Shown here: positions 1 through 12,284 of the stretch, piece after piece
Layout of the letters: each line of letters starts with the position of its first letter
Position numbering within the stretch: the stretch's first letter is position 1
From: Verticillium longisporum
Taxonomy: Eukaryota; Ascomycota; Sordariomycetes; Glomerellales; Plectosphaerellaceae
Reading direction: 5' to 3'
NCBI GenBank assembly: GCA_019188255.1
Contig: JAETXT010000012.1
Coordinates: 496,001 to 560,000 of the forward strand
Length of the DNA: 64,000 bases
The notes under the pieces: model-generated
Told to the model about the DNA's origin: nothing
Database searches by the model: none
Seen by the model: only the letters and a program-made list of their open reading frames with translations
Made by a program: the position numbers and the translations under genes

Positions 1-105
1 TCCCAGCCGAAGAAACGATGCTGTAGCGTATGCGGGAAGACCGGCCACAACGCGAGAACTTGTCAGGTAGCTATCTCATCGTCTGCAAAAGACGAGGAGG
101 AGTGA
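1..105 (+). CDS. Fot1/pogo-like transposase, C-terminal fragment (partial, 5' end outside window)
   Basis: The reading frame starts at base 1 and ends with TGA at 103-105. It encodes the same C-terminus as the complete transposase, including the CCHC zinc knuckle CSVCGKTGHNARTC and an acidic tail. Nothing is mutated. It is partial only because the window starts inside it. Confidence 0.9.
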   Translation, partial: SQPKKRCCSVCGKTGHNARTCQVAISSSAKDEEE

Positions 106-214
106 TTTTAATTGATTTACGGCGTTTGGGTTGAGGTTTTCCTCGGAATGTTTGTCGGGTCGGGGTGAAGTGAACCACTCGCATGGGTGAACCACTCGCT
201 TGTGGATTACGTTA
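1..214 (+). mobile_element. Right end of a second Fot1/pogo-like transposon copy (cut by window edge)
   Basis: Bases 1-214 are identical to 12071-12284, the right end of the complete element further along. The segment holds the last 34 codons of the transposase, the 3' untranslated part and the right terminal inverted repeat (167-212), followed by the TA target dinucleotide at 213-214. AT-rich RIP-mutated DNA begins directly after it. Perfect identity over 214 bp with no C-to-T changes means this copy is young compared with its surroundings. The rest of the element lies outside the window, so I cannot tell whether it is full length. Confidence 0.93.
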
Positions 215-399
215 AACTTTCTTCCTAGAGTATATAAACTAGAGTATAGGATTCTATTAAATATACTTAATAATTAAATAATAATTCGATTTAGAGATTA
301 ATAGAATATAATATTATATAGACTAGAGCTCGATAACGTTCTATTCTATAATAATAGAAGCTAATAATATAGGAAAGCTATAAATAGAAATTCTCTAAA

Positions 400-3300
400 T
401 CCTTCTAGATAGGCTTTAATAATACTAGAGAGTATTTAGCTCTACGTTTAAGGAAGAGACTTATCTCTATATAAATACTTTAAAGGTAATTTAAGGTATC
501 CTAGAATTAAAGATTATATTAATAAAGCTAAAATAATCTTTTAATATATTATCTATATAGCTTAAGAGTATATTAAAAGTAGAGGAGAATATTAGAATGC
601 TTAGGTACTTCTATATTAATAGATATTATAGGAGTAGATATTATTAGGCTAATAGAAAGGGAGATTATAGAGAATAATCGATATATAGAATTAATAATTA
701 TTAGCTATCTAGAATTTATAAATACTAGATATACTCTAAATTAGATTATAGATCGATAAAGTACTCTCCTAAAGAGTAATAATATTCGAAAGAGTAATAG
801 AAATATATATAGGAAGTATATAGGGATTAGCGGAAGGGATACTATTAATTTTTAATAGTAATAGAACCTATTAAGAGCTTAGAATTAGATAATCCTACTT
901 CTAATAAGCTAGGAGTAGATAATACCTTTAAGTCTAATCCTAAGAGCGAATTAATAAATACCTATATTATATACTTCTTAGTAAATAAGTCGTTCTAATA
1001 TAGAATTAAGGGGAGTAGTCTAAAAGTTAAAATAATAGCTCTAATAAAGTAATTCTTTATTTAATATTAGATTAATAGTACTTCTACGTAGTATAATATT
1101 ATCCTTAATATAGATATAGTATTAGTTTCTATAATAGGAGCTTTATAAATAAGGGCCCTAATAGCCCTAATATTAAGCTTAATAGTTAATAAATAGGGAA
1201 TAGAGGCTAGAATAAGATTTAGAATAGGAAATCCTATTTCTATAATAGAGGAGATTACTATTCTAATATTAATTAGGAGAATTATATTCTATATCGTCCT
1301 AATAGATACCCTATTCCTACTTTATATTAAGGATATAAACGATCTTAGAATCTATTTAGATAATATATATAATAAGCTAGTAAAATATATTAAGGAGATC
1401 TAAGAATATATACCTATTTTTCGTAAATAGGGCTATTTATAGTTCTTCCTAGATATAAAGACCTATATTAGCTCTAGGATTATATATATAATAAGGATAG
1501 AGAGTAATAGAGTAGCGTTTCTAATAGAAGTAGAGCTCTAATATATTTATAAATAGTTTAATTACCTATCTATAGAGAAGCTATAAAACCTATTCTAGAG
1601 AATAGACTAGGACGTAAATCGGGATATTCTAGAGCTAATAAACCGCTTTTATTATTATTATTAGATTAAAGTAAAATCTCTATAATACTTTAAGTTTACC
1701 CTAAAATTAGATATCGACTTTAATTACGAGATTTTAATCGATATTATATATTTAAATAGAAAGCCTATTCTTTATATAATCGATATAAGTATAGGATTCT
1801 AATCTATAATTTTTATTCCTAATTTTATAATTTATATAATATAGGAAGCTCTTAAGAGGTATTAATTAAATATATACTTTAGGCTTCTAGATATTATAAC
1901 TATTAATACTAGAATGAACTTTACTTCTATAGAGTTTAGGGTAGAGGTATACCTCCTAGGTATAACCTATTATTAGATCCCTATAGAGGCCTATTAATTA
2001 ATTAGTAAGGTTAAGAGCTATTATAAGCTAATATATAAAATATATAAGATCTTAAAGGTAGAGTCTCGTAATATAAGCCTAGAATCGCTACTTTAAAGAG
2101 CTATAAAGGTAGTAAACGATATTACTAAGTTTAATAGGTTAATACTTATATTATTTATATTTAGGGTAATACCTAGGATTACTATTAACTTAGCGCTTAC
2201 TACGATCTAGGTATAGTGCGCTAAAGTAATTAATAAAGCGATAATAGAGCTTTAGCGAATAGTCGCTAAGTAGAAGGTTAATAATACTCTTAATACTTAT
2301 AATAGATTAAATATTAAGTAATTATTACTAAGATCGCTAGAGCTAGGAAGCAACGTTCTTATATTCCGAGAGCGGGAGAAATAGACTAATCCTTATAAGG
2401 TTATATCGGTTTCTAATTTAATAGTTATAATTAAAATAATTAACGGCCTAATAGAGTTTAGAGGAATATATATTAAGCTATATAATAGATTACTAGATTA
2501 ATAAGCTAGGGAGATAATAGTAATTCGAACTCTAGAGACCTTAGAACTATTTAAGTACTTAAAGTTAATTCTATTATAACGATATAAGAGACCTAGGAAG
2601 TTAATAAACGCTATAAATCTATTATAGGCGGCTTTTATAGATCGTAAGAGTAATACGATTAGGACTTTATAGATCGAGCGCTAATTTATTATTAAAAGGG
2701 AATAATAGGGGTATAATTTAGCTATTTAATTATATAATAAAAGTAGAATAACGACCCCTAGGAAGCTATTTAAATAATCCGATTAAGAGGAAATCGACTT
2801 ACTCCTAGTAGCTAGAGTAATTATATTAATTAGGAGATTTATATTTCCTAGTATTAAGATCTTTAAATACTAGCTTATAAGAGAAATAAAAGGCCTCCCT
2901 TAAGCCCTATATAAGAAGTTAAGATTAATAGTTTAGGGATATAATAATTAGGAGAAGATAACCCTATTAATATAATTGCCTATAATTATACGCTATAGCT
3001 AATAACTAATCCTAGCGATTACTTTAATACTATAATAATATAGCTATTAATTAATACTTTATAATATTAATTAAGCCTATACTTAGAATACTATAGATCT
3101 ATTATATAATATTCTCTTATATATTCCTAAGGAGCTATAGTATAAATACCCTAATAGAATCGTCTTCTATATTATAAAGCCGCTCTATAATATTATAGAA
3201 TTAGGTCTCTATTAGTTTATAATTTATTAGCATTATTATAGAGAGCGCTTAAATACTATTCTAATAAGCTACGATCTATATTTACTTCTAATTAAAGCTA

Positions 3301-4400
3301 GAGAGAGCTTTAGACTAATCGGAATATAGATTAATAATACCCTTAACCTCGGAGAGCCTATATTTATATAAAAGGAATAAATAGAGCTCGAAAGCGCTAG
3401 CTTCTAAGTAAAGCCTACTTCTATCCTTAATATAGGATCTAATAGTATCTTTAATAGCTATATTATTAAAGTTAGAATTAAAGATCTTACGATTTAATAA
3501 AAAGGCTAAGGTAATCGCTTAGAGCTAGTAACCCTAGGGATAGCGAGCTTAGAATAGGAATATATTACTTAGAGAGCTCGTAATATTTATATGACTTTAA
3601 TCCATTAATTAGAAGTAGCCTTCGATTTCTCTATTATAGCCTAAGCTAAGAACTTATAAAAGGACGATTTTAAATAGCTTAATAAATATATATAATAGTA
3701 GATCGCTAATATAGGCTATAGCTTAAATTACGTATACCTAGATCTCTTAATAGCCTAACTTTATATATTTATTAATAGCTCCTTTATTAATAATAAGGAC
3801 CTAAGTTTATAAATTAGATTTATTATCCTTCTTAATAATAAACGTTCCTATAATTAGGAGAATACCTTTATAGTATATAGTAATATCCTCTATTAATAAT
3901 CTATTAAATATAAATAGATTATATATTTAATTCTAGTTAATAAGATCTATAGGATAATTAATAGCTTCGATATAGCTTATATCCTTAAATAGATATTCTA
4001 AGAGATCTATAAATACTTAGAACTATTACTCCTATAGATAATTATCTATACTAATAGCTACTCGCTCTATTAATATTTAATTTAATTAAGTATAATAGTA
4101 GAGAAATGCTTAATAATAGATCTTATAGTATTATAGTAAAGCTATAAAGAATATAAAATCGACGAAATTCATTAGATCGCTAAAAGTAATAACTTTATAG
4201 ATTTAATAATTAAAGGAGCGCTAAATTAAATATTAGAAGCGCTAATAAGCTCTAATAAAGTTATAATTAGGATTAAAGGATAGGTTAAACGTTAAGAAAA
4301 GAATAATTAAGGGGTAAAGGTAATTAATATTAGTAAAAATATAATAAAGCTTAAAAGCGAGTATTCTAGAAGTAAAAACGACGATTCTACGATTAGTAAA
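400..4400 (+). mobile_element. RIP-degraded Ty1/copia-type retrotransposon (gag-pol remnant)
   Basis: Reading through the stops on the + strand gives a copia-type polyprotein order. A gag-like part with a degraded zinc-knuckle remnant lies near 730-780. An integrase-like stretch lies at about 1.98-2.45 kb (KSYYKLIYKIYKIL). Reverse transcriptase lies at about 2.8-3.38 kb (AYTQNTIDLLYNILLYIPKE, then YNIIELGLYQF). Copia-type RNase H lies at about 3.58-4.26 kb (ARNIYMTLI, EVAFDFSIIAQAKN, then a NNKDLSLQIRFII segment). Many Q/W positions are now TAG. The element cannot be active. The limits given are those of recognisable coding remnants, not LTR ends. Confidence 0.8.
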
Positions 4401-6499
4401 ATAGTAAAATAATTATTCTATAAAGCGGACTAGGCCTTAGAATCTAAAGAATCCGAGTTTAACTATTTTAGCGAGTCCTATTAGAAGTAATTAAAGAGCT
4501 ATAGAGCTATAGCCCGCTTAGCTACTTTATAGTTAGTATTATAAAGACTATTAAGGTCCTTATTAGGGTCGTTACCCCTTTTCGCTTCCTCCTCTTTAAT
4601 AATCGTTAATATACTTTTTATAATAATATACTATTTCTCTATATCCTATATCCTCTATTAGCTAATTATATAATTAGATAATTAGGGAAATAATAGAGAA
4701 GAGAGCTTATTAGCTTATTATTCTTATCCTAAGTAGTTAAAAACTTTATAATAAACTTAAACGCCCTAACTAGATTATAAATAATAATTATTAAAGCTAT
4801 AAATATTAGAAAATAAAGATTATAGAAGCTTATATTAATTTATAAGAATACTTAGAGATATATTTATAGTAATAGGAACCCTTAAGCTCTAAATCGTAAT
4901 ATATACTATTAGTACTAGTTTTAGTTTATTTACTAGTAAAATAAGACTTTAAATACTTTAAATAGGGGACTTTACGAATATTACTATATATATATACTAT
5001 ATCCTAGATTAATAGCTCCTATAATTAATATTAACTAGGTTCTTACGCTTCGCTACTCTCTTAGCGGGAGGGGTAATAGGCGTAGGGGCTTTATACTTAG
5101 GCGGTATTATCGAGGCTAGGATAAGAGAAAAAGAGAGAGAGAGAGAGTAATAAAAATAGGGATTTAGTAATTATCGGAGCTCTAAAATAATAGATTAAGC
5201 TAATTAATTTTAAAAATAAAGAATCGTTATAGGGAAGAGGGAAAGTAAAAGGAATAAAGTTACTATAACTTATTAATTAAATATATAGATCTATAGAGTA
5301 TAGTATTTATTAAATTAGCTTAATAGGATCTATTAATCCTATTTAAGCGATTTAATTCTATTATTCCTATTAAAGGTAGTTTAATTCTATTATTCCTATT
5401 TAGAAAGCTAATAAAAGGGGTAATAATAATTATTCTTCTACCCTCTATTAGTATATTAGCGATTTAGAGACTTTAGGAGCCTATATCTAGCTATTATAAG
5501 AATGCTATTTAATTAGCTATTATAATATTTAATTACTATTTATTTCCTTTATTAAAGGGTTTAAAAGCCTATTCCTATTATTTAATTATAATTTAATTCA
5601 TTTCCTTAGAGAGCCTATTTAATAGCTAGTTTAATTAATCCATAGCGCTAGGGATTAGGGATTTAGCGCTTATAGGAATAGTAATATTAAGCTATATTTT
5701 TCTTTACTCTATCTATTATTCTCCTATTATTATTTATTTACTTATTTATTTATTTATTTTATAGATTAGGATAGTAGATCTAATATATTAGAGACTAGAG
5801 GATTATAAGCGTATTAGAATAGCTATTAACCTAGGTAATAGAGCCCGATATTAGTCCCTTAGGTAATCCTATTTATAAAGAAAAGATAGCTAGTATTAAA
5901 CTAATATTAGGGGATTACCTAGGTCGGTAATTACTATATAGGATTCACTAATATAGTAATTACTAGGGCTAGGATTTATAGCTCTTAGGAGTATATAATT
6001 TATAGCTTACGTAAATAGTAAATTAGATAGGTATATCTAATTTATATAGGTAGTAGTAATTTAGAGAGAGAGAATTATTAATTATTATAAGTCTTATATT
6101 ACTTACCCTACCTATTTAGAGCTCTTAGGTATAGCTAAAGTAATGAATTAGGGTTTATATAAGTAATAAAGCCCTCTTAATAAGAAATATTATTATATTA
6201 CTTCTAGATATAGGAGGCTATATTTAAATAATATATATTTATATAATACTAAGCTTAATAAATAACTTATTCCTAGGCTTATTTTAGATATAATCTAATA
6301 ATATCCTTTTAGACCTTTAGAAGGACTACTTATAATATAGTTTAATATAGATATATTTATAGATAGGAGGAGAAGTAGAAATAAAGGTCTCTTAAGAAAT
6401 AAAAGTAATAAGGCTAGTAATTAATAGTATATTTATAGCTAAATATTAGCGGGCCTATAGAGGAACGATAAAGGGGAAATCCGCTAATTATACGATTAG

Positions 6500-9400
6500 A
6501 ATAATAAGCTTCTTAAATATCGCTAAAGTACTAGTACTAAAGACTACTATTTAGCCCGAGGACTTCGTATTTATAAATATTTTATAGGAATTCCCTAACC
6601 TATTTTTAATTAAGAAAGTAAAGGAGCTACCCCTATATTAACCTAATATAGATTATAAAGTAAATTTAGAATAAGATAATAATAATAAAGAAGTTAAACT
6701 ATTCTAGGGGCTATTATATTAAATAAACTAGGAAGAGCTCCTAATCCTAAAGAAGATTTTAATAGACTTCCTTAATAAAGGATTTATATAAGCTAATAGT
6801 TTAGCTAGTTTAATATTAATACTCTTTATAAGGAAATTAGGAGGAGGATTACGTTTTTATTATAATTATAGAATATTTAATATAATATTAAAGCGAGATT
6901 ATTATCCTTTATTATTAATTATAGAAACGCTTTATAATTTAATTAATATGAAGTAGTTTACGAAGCTTAATATAATAATAGCCTTCTATAAGATTAGGAT
7001 AATACTTAAGTATAAAGAGAAAATAGCTTTTAGGATACGATTTAAGCTATTCGAATAGCTAATATACCTATTTAGCTTAAGTAATACTCTAATAACTTTC
7101 TAGAAATATATTAATAATATCTTTAAAGAATATCTAGATAATTATATTATAGTATATATAGGTAATATCCTAATCTACTTTAATAAGTCTTAGAGAGATT
7201 ATAAAGTAAAGGTCTAACGAATACTTAAGTTACTTATAGTAATTAGGCTATATCTTAATTTAAAGAAATATAAGTTTAATATAATTAAAGTAAAGTACCT
7301 CGGATTTATTATTAAGGCTAGAAAAGGGGTATCTTATAACCCTAAGAAGCTAAGAGCTATCTTAGAATAAGAGGTATTAATAATAATTATAGGGATATAG
7401 AATTTCCTTAACTTTATAAACTATTATTATATCTTTATATAGGACTTTATAGAATTAATAATACCTTTAATAAAACTTATCGGAAAGAATATAGTTTTTA
7501 AATATAGAAGTAAAGAGGAAATAGTATTCTAAGAACTAAAAAGGCGCTTCTAAGAAAAGCTAATATTTATAGACTTCGACCTAGCCCTAGATACTTTAAT
7601 AGAAATTAACTATTCTAGGATAGCTATAAGAGGAATAATATCTTAAATAGCTAAGGATAATTAATAAAGGGTAATAGTATATTATTCTCGTAAATTAATA
7701 AAAGCTAAATATAATTACCCTATCTATAATAAAGAGCTCTAAATAGTAATCTAATACTTAGAAATATAGAAGATAGAGCTAAAGAGCTATAAGTTTACTA
7801 TATTAACCGATTATAAGAACTTAGAGTACTTTATAATTAAACGAGATCTATTAGAAAGATAGAATCGCTAAGCTAGATAGTTAATAGAGTTTAACCTCTA
7901 GCTAATATATAGGAAGGGTAGCGAGAACGTAGCTATAGATATACTTTCTTATTATAAATAAGATATAGTATTAACTAGAATAGATAATTTAATATAAATA
8001 TACTATTTATAGATATTTAATAATAATATTATAAAAAGTTATTAAGAATATCTTCTAAATATTAGATATATCGATATAATTAGGGGATTTAAAGTATACT
8101 TCCTAATAGATATTAAGCTTAAGAGATTTTAGATCGAAGCCCGGGAAAGGGATTAATAGTATTATACTATAAAAGTAATAGTTTTATAAAGAGATTACTA
8201 GTTTTCCCCTAATTTATAATTAAGAGTATAGATATTAGAATATAATATTAATACTATAAGCGATTTAACGTTTAAAGAGAGGAAATAAGTATTTAATAGC
8301 TAAGATAATAAAGTATTATAGATAAAGATTATTTAAAAGACTTATAATATTAAAATTTATAACTATATAAGTAAAGATAATATAATCGTAACTATAGCTT
8401 AATAATTCTTCTAGCTAAGGTAATTATAGGATATATAATAGTTCCTTAGGAATTATAATATAGATAGATAGTCGAAGATCTAGCGTAATTTAAAGCGTAG
8501 CCTTTTAAAACCCCTATTAATCCTATAATATATCTATTATAACCTTGCTATAGATTTTATAATAGACCTATTATTAATAGGGCCTAGGAAGCTATACTAT
8601 TTATAGATAATTATTAATAGGCTCTCGAAATCGGTTACCCTAGAAATAATAGGGTTAATAGACGTAGAAGCTTATATTAAATAGTTCTTAAACTATTACT
8701 TCTAATACTATAGAATACTAAAGTCGATAATTAATAATAGAGGCTTGAACTAGATAAGTAGGTTCTAGGCTTACTTCTATCTACTTATTAATATAAAGTA
8801 GCGATTTAGTATAGTATACTATTTATAAATAGATAGGAGTTTAGAATAGCTTAATTAGGAGATATAAATATACTTTAAGCTTTATATCTATTATATATAG
8901 GACGATTAGTATAGCTATTTAGCGATTACTTAGCTAGCTATTAATAATTAAGCTAGTTCGATAATTAGGGTAAGCCCCTTCTTTACTATTTATAGTTACT
9001 ATATCGATTAGATATAAATTAGCTAGATACTATTATTAAGATACTATAAATTTAAAGTAAAAGAATTAATAGAATGCTTCTAGGAAATAATAGACTTTAT
9101 ATAAATTAGTATAATAATAGCCTAGATAAAGATAGAGGAAAACGCTAATTATTAAAAGTAATTATTAAAAAGATATAGAATAAGTAATTACGTTTAGCTA
9201 TTATTAATTAACTTTAAGATAAAGAGGCTATCTAAGAAGTTTAATTAATTATATTAGAAATACTATATAATAAAGGTTATTAGCTTATATATAGTAAAGC
9301 TTAATATATTAAATAGAATATACCCTAAGTTCTATATAGACCTCCTCTATTATATTTATAACGACCCTTTACTAGGATAGCTAGTATATAATAAGCGACC

Positions 9401-9700
9401 TAAGCCTATCTATAAGGATATTATTAGAATAATATAGCTAATCGACGAGATACTCTATATAAGGATATAGCAAAGAAGTAGAAAGTCCTATTAAGAAGTA
9501 CTAATATTATAATAAGGATACTCCGAACTAATATAGGAATTAGTCTCTAGATTTAAAGATATTAATATATTAAAGGAATTCGAAGGACGATATAGCTTAA
9601 TCTAAGAAAATAATAAGCTTATAGACTCTTATTAATAAATAATTATAGCGAAAATAAAGAAGAAGCCTAGAATAAGCTATATAATTATAATATATTTAAT
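6500..9700 (+). mobile_element. RIP-degraded Ty3/gypsy-type retrotransposon (pol remnant)
   Basis: Conceptual + strand translation gives gypsy pol in order. Reverse transcriptase lies at about 6.7-7.26 kb (FTKLNIIIAFYKIRI, FKLFE, KYINNIFKEYLDNYII, with a degraded catalytic box YIGNILIYF where YIDDILIYS is expected). RNase H lies at about 7.27-7.96 kb (KSYKFTILTDYKNLEYF). Integrase lies at about 8.5-9.1 kb. A C-terminal part at about 9.3-9.6 kb ending in SRFKDINILKEFEGRY may be a chromodomain-like tail. Stops are mostly TAG. The element is dead. No LTR pair was identified, so the ends are approximate. Confidence 0.82.
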
Positions 9701-10421
9701 TTAATCTTAAATAGGTATTATTATTAATTAAACGGCCTATTAAAGCGGACTACCCCTAAGTAATATTAGAATAAGAAATAAAAACTATAAACTAAAGAGG
9801 AGCTATTAAGGCGATTCCCCTATATCGATATAGCCTAAACGATACGAAAACGTAATAAAAACGCCTTAGAAAAACTCTAAAAATATAATAAAGCCGCTTA
9901 CTCTTTATCCTAGATAATAGGCTCCTCCTTAGCGATTTTAGAGTCTATATCGGCCTCGGTAATAGCGATAAAGCGCTCGAGGAACGACTCTATATAATTA
10001 AAACTAGCCTAGACGGCTAGCTTATAAGTAGTAAGGGCAGCGCTAGTAGGCTACGAGAAAGTAGTAGGGGCGGGGGTAGTAATTATAGGGGATAGGGTAG
10101 TAGCCTTAGTAGTAGCCTTAGTATATATAATATAGATAGTAATCTCGGTCTAATAGAATATAGCGATAGTATCCTCCTAAGCATAATAGGTCTACTATAA
10201 ATTAGAAATAAACTAGAAGCGAAGACGGAGCGAGAACGTAAACGTATTATAGTATTAACTATCGTTAGCGATATAAGGAGTAGTAGTATTAATAAAGGTA
10301 ATAGTAATAGTATAGGCCTTAAGGATTATAGTAATATAGGGGCAATTAGTATAAATATACTTAAAGTACTTATAGCTAATACTTATAAAAAGAAATTAGA
10401 AAACGTAATAATATTATAATA

Positions 10422-10467
10422 ACGTAATCCACAAGCGAGTGGTTCACCCAAGCGAGTGGTTCACTTC
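10422..10467 (+). repeat. Left terminal inverted repeat of the Fot1-like element
   Basis: Begins ACGTAATCCACAAGCGAG directly after a TA at 10420-10421. It matches the reverse complement of 12237-12282 at 45 of 46 positions. Confidence 0.93.
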
Positions 10468-10519
10468 GCCCGGGCCCACGACCTACACCTGAATTCTACA
10501 GATTCCACCTCCGCCCGCG

Positions 10520-12175
10520 ATGGAGACTCTTTCAAAAGAAGGTCAATTATTCCTTGCTATCCAAGCTATGGACAATGACCCGAACCTAAGCGCCCGGAGT
10601 GCTGCGAGGATCTACACCGTCCCCTTAACGACGCTCCTCCGACGCCAGAAGGGCAAACCCTCCCGACGCGAAAGCCCGCCCAATTCTGCCAAATTAACAG
10701 TACTAGAAGAGAAAACTATTGTCGAATATATCCTTGACCTAGATGCGCGATCTTACCCTCCCCGGTTGGGTGAGGTCGGAGATATGGCGAATCGCCTGCT
10801 TGCCGACCGTGACGCGCCACGCGTCGGGAAGAACTGGGCCGCAAACTTCGTCAAACGGCAACCAGAGCTCCGGACGCGTTTCTTTCGCAAGTACGACTAC
10901 AAGAGGGCCCAATGCGAAGATCCGGACGCGATAAACGCGTGGTTCCGCCTCGTGCATAACATGATCGCCAAGTACGGCATCCAAGAGGCTGACATGTACA
11001 ACTTTGACGAGACCGGCTTCCAGATGGGCGTTATCGCCAACGGAATGGTCGTGACCAGTTCGGAAAGACGGTCCAATGTGAAGATGAGGCAGCCAGGCAA
11101 CCGGGAATGGGTTACGGTGATCCAGGGCGTTGGCGCGTTGGGTTTCTCCGTCCCGCCGTTCATCGTGGTTTCGGGCAAGTACCACCTCTCGAGCTGGTAC
11201 CAGGACGACGCGATTTCTCGCGACTGGAGAATCGCAACATCTCCAAACGGCTGGACGACGAATGATATTGGTCTGGAATGGATTCGGCATTTTGACAGGC
11301 ATACAAAGTCCCGTACTTCGGGCGGTTATCGCCTACTGATCCTGGATGGCCACGAAAGTCACCACTCGGTCGACTTCGAACTCTACTGCAAGGAGAACAA
11401 CATCATCACACTCTGTATGCCTCCTCATTCGTCACATCTACTCCAGCCTCTCGATGTTGGGTGTTTTGGCCCACTAAAGAAAGCATACGGTCGGCAAATC
11501 GAGGATAGGATGAGGGCGGGTACAACGCACATCAGCAAAGAGGACTTCTTCCCGGCGTTTTCGGCTGCATTTCAGCAAGCAATGACAGAAAAAAACATCC
11601 AGGGAGGCTTTCGAGGAGCGGGGCTTGTCCCCCATAACCCGGAAACAGTCCTGTCAAAGCTGGATGTGAGGTTGAGGACGACGACGCCTCCGGGGACGTC
11701 CCACGGGGAGCGTGATTCTTGGGTCTCTAAGACGCCCACTAACCTGCTCGAGGCAGGTTCCCAGACTGACTTCATCAAAGGGCGAATCTCACGCCACCAG
11801 GGAAGCTCCCCAACGTCAATTTTAGATGCTGTTGACTATCTTGCGAAGGGGACGCGGGGTGTTATGCACCAGATCGCTCTTTTGAAGTCAGAGGTTATGA
11901 TCCTTCGAGAGGAAAATGCTACACTAAGCCGACGCCGGAGGGCCAAAAAGCTACGTCTCCGGGAAGGAGGAAGCATGGCTGTAGGCGAGGGACAGGACAA
12001 GATTGCTCAGAAGGAAGTAGATATCCAGATAAAAGAGGAAACGCTGCAGAACCCGGGTCCCGCGTCGTGGTCCCAGCCGAAGAAACGATGCTGTAGCGTA
12101 TGCGGGAAGACCGGCCACAACGCGAGAACTTGTCAGGTAGCTATCTCATCGTCTGCAAAAGACGAGGAGGAGTGA
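10520..12175 (+). CDS. Fot1/pogo-family DDE transposase (intact, 551 aa)
   Basis: The protein catalyses cut-and-paste transposition of the surrounding element. Order of domains: an N-terminal psq-type helix-turn-helix (about residues 7-50), a CENP-B/Tc5-type helix-turn-helix (about 60-125), and a DDE_1 catalytic core (about 155-335). The triad is visible as D163 (YNFDETGF), D276 (LILDGHESH) and D312 (LLQPLDVGCFGPLKKAY). The 35 residues between the last two make it DD35D. A basic, helical stretch (about 455-485) and a CCHC knuckle CSVCGKTGHNARTC near the C-terminus follow. Length fits the family, and there are no introns or stops. The start chosen is the first ATG after the left inverted repeat. 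Codon use is GC-balanced, unlike the flanks. It is probably competent, but activity cannot be read from sequence. Confidence 0.95.
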   Translation: METLSKEGQLFLAIQAMDNDPNLSARSAARIYTVPLTTLLRRQKGKPSRRESPPNSAKLTVLEEKTIVEYILDLDARSYPPRLGEVGDMANRLLADRDAPRVGKNWAANFVKRQPELRTRFFRKYDYKRAQCEDPDAINAWFRLVHNMIAKYGIQEADMYNFDETGFQMGVIANGMVVTSSERRSNVKMRQPGNREWVTVIQGVGALGFSVPPFIVVSGKYHLSSWYQDDAISRDWRIATSPNGWTTNDIGLEWIRHFDRHTKSRTSGGYRLLILDGHESHHSVDFELYCKENNIITLCMPPHSSHLLQPLDVGCFGPLKKAYGRQIEDRMRAGTTHISKEDFFPAFSAAFQQAMTEKNIQGGFRGAGLVPHNPETVLSKLDVRLRTTTPPGTSHGERDSWVSKTPTNLLEAGSQTDFIKGRISRHQGSSPTSILDAVDYLAKGTRGVMHQIALLKSEVMILREENATLSRRRRAKKLRLREGGSMAVGEGQDKIAQKEVDIQIKEETLQNPGPASWSQPKKRCCSVCGKTGHNARTCQVAISSSAKDEEE

Positions 12176-12236
12176 TTTTAATTGATTTACGGCGTTTGGG
12201 TTGAGGTTTTCCTCGGAATGTTTGTCGGGTCGGGGT

Positions 12237-12282
12237 GAAGTGAACCACTCGCATGGGTGAACCACTCGCTTGTGGATTACGT
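12237..12282 (-). repeat. Right terminal inverted repeat of the Fot1-like element
   Basis: Ends CGCTTGTGGATTACGT, followed by TA at 12283-12284. The same sequence occurs at 167-212 in the other copy. Confidence 0.93.
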
Positions 12283-12284
12283 TA

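Larger units (their letters stand above)
215..10419. repeat. AT-rich RIP-degraded retrotransposon block
   Basis: About 10.2 kb of very AT-rich DNA with no intact reading frame. Conceptual translation of the + strand shows retroelement proteins broken mainly by TAG and TAA where Q or W is expected, as C-to-T change on either strand would give. Two element types can be recognised and are listed separately. Between them (about 4.4-6.5 kb) and after the second (about 9.7-10.4 kb) I see AT-rich debris without a recognisable domain. The last part, 9.78-10.4 kb, is somewhat less AT-rich and may carry a gag-like fragment on the minus strand. LTR boundaries could not be fixed by eye. Confidence 0.88.
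10422..12282 (+). mobile_element. Complete Fot1/pogo-like (Tc1-mariner superfamily) DNA transposon
   Basis: A 1861-bp element bounded by 46-bp inverted repeats (10422-10467 and 12237-12282, one mismatch) and flanked on both sides by the dinucleotide TA, the target duplication of this superfamily. It contains one intact transposase gene. Each terminal repeat holds two direct copies of the 14-mer AGCGAGTGGTTCAC, possible transposase contact sites. The element is GC-balanced and unmutated although it sits inside heavily RIP-mutated DNA, so it arrived after that DNA had been mutated. Its right end is identical to the copy at 1-214. Confidence 0.95.

Noticed and set aside
5927..5963. 13-bp inverted repeat GTAATTACTATAT in the left AT block
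   Set aside because: Palindromes of this size are expected by chance in such AT-rich DNA, and it coincides with no element end that I could define.
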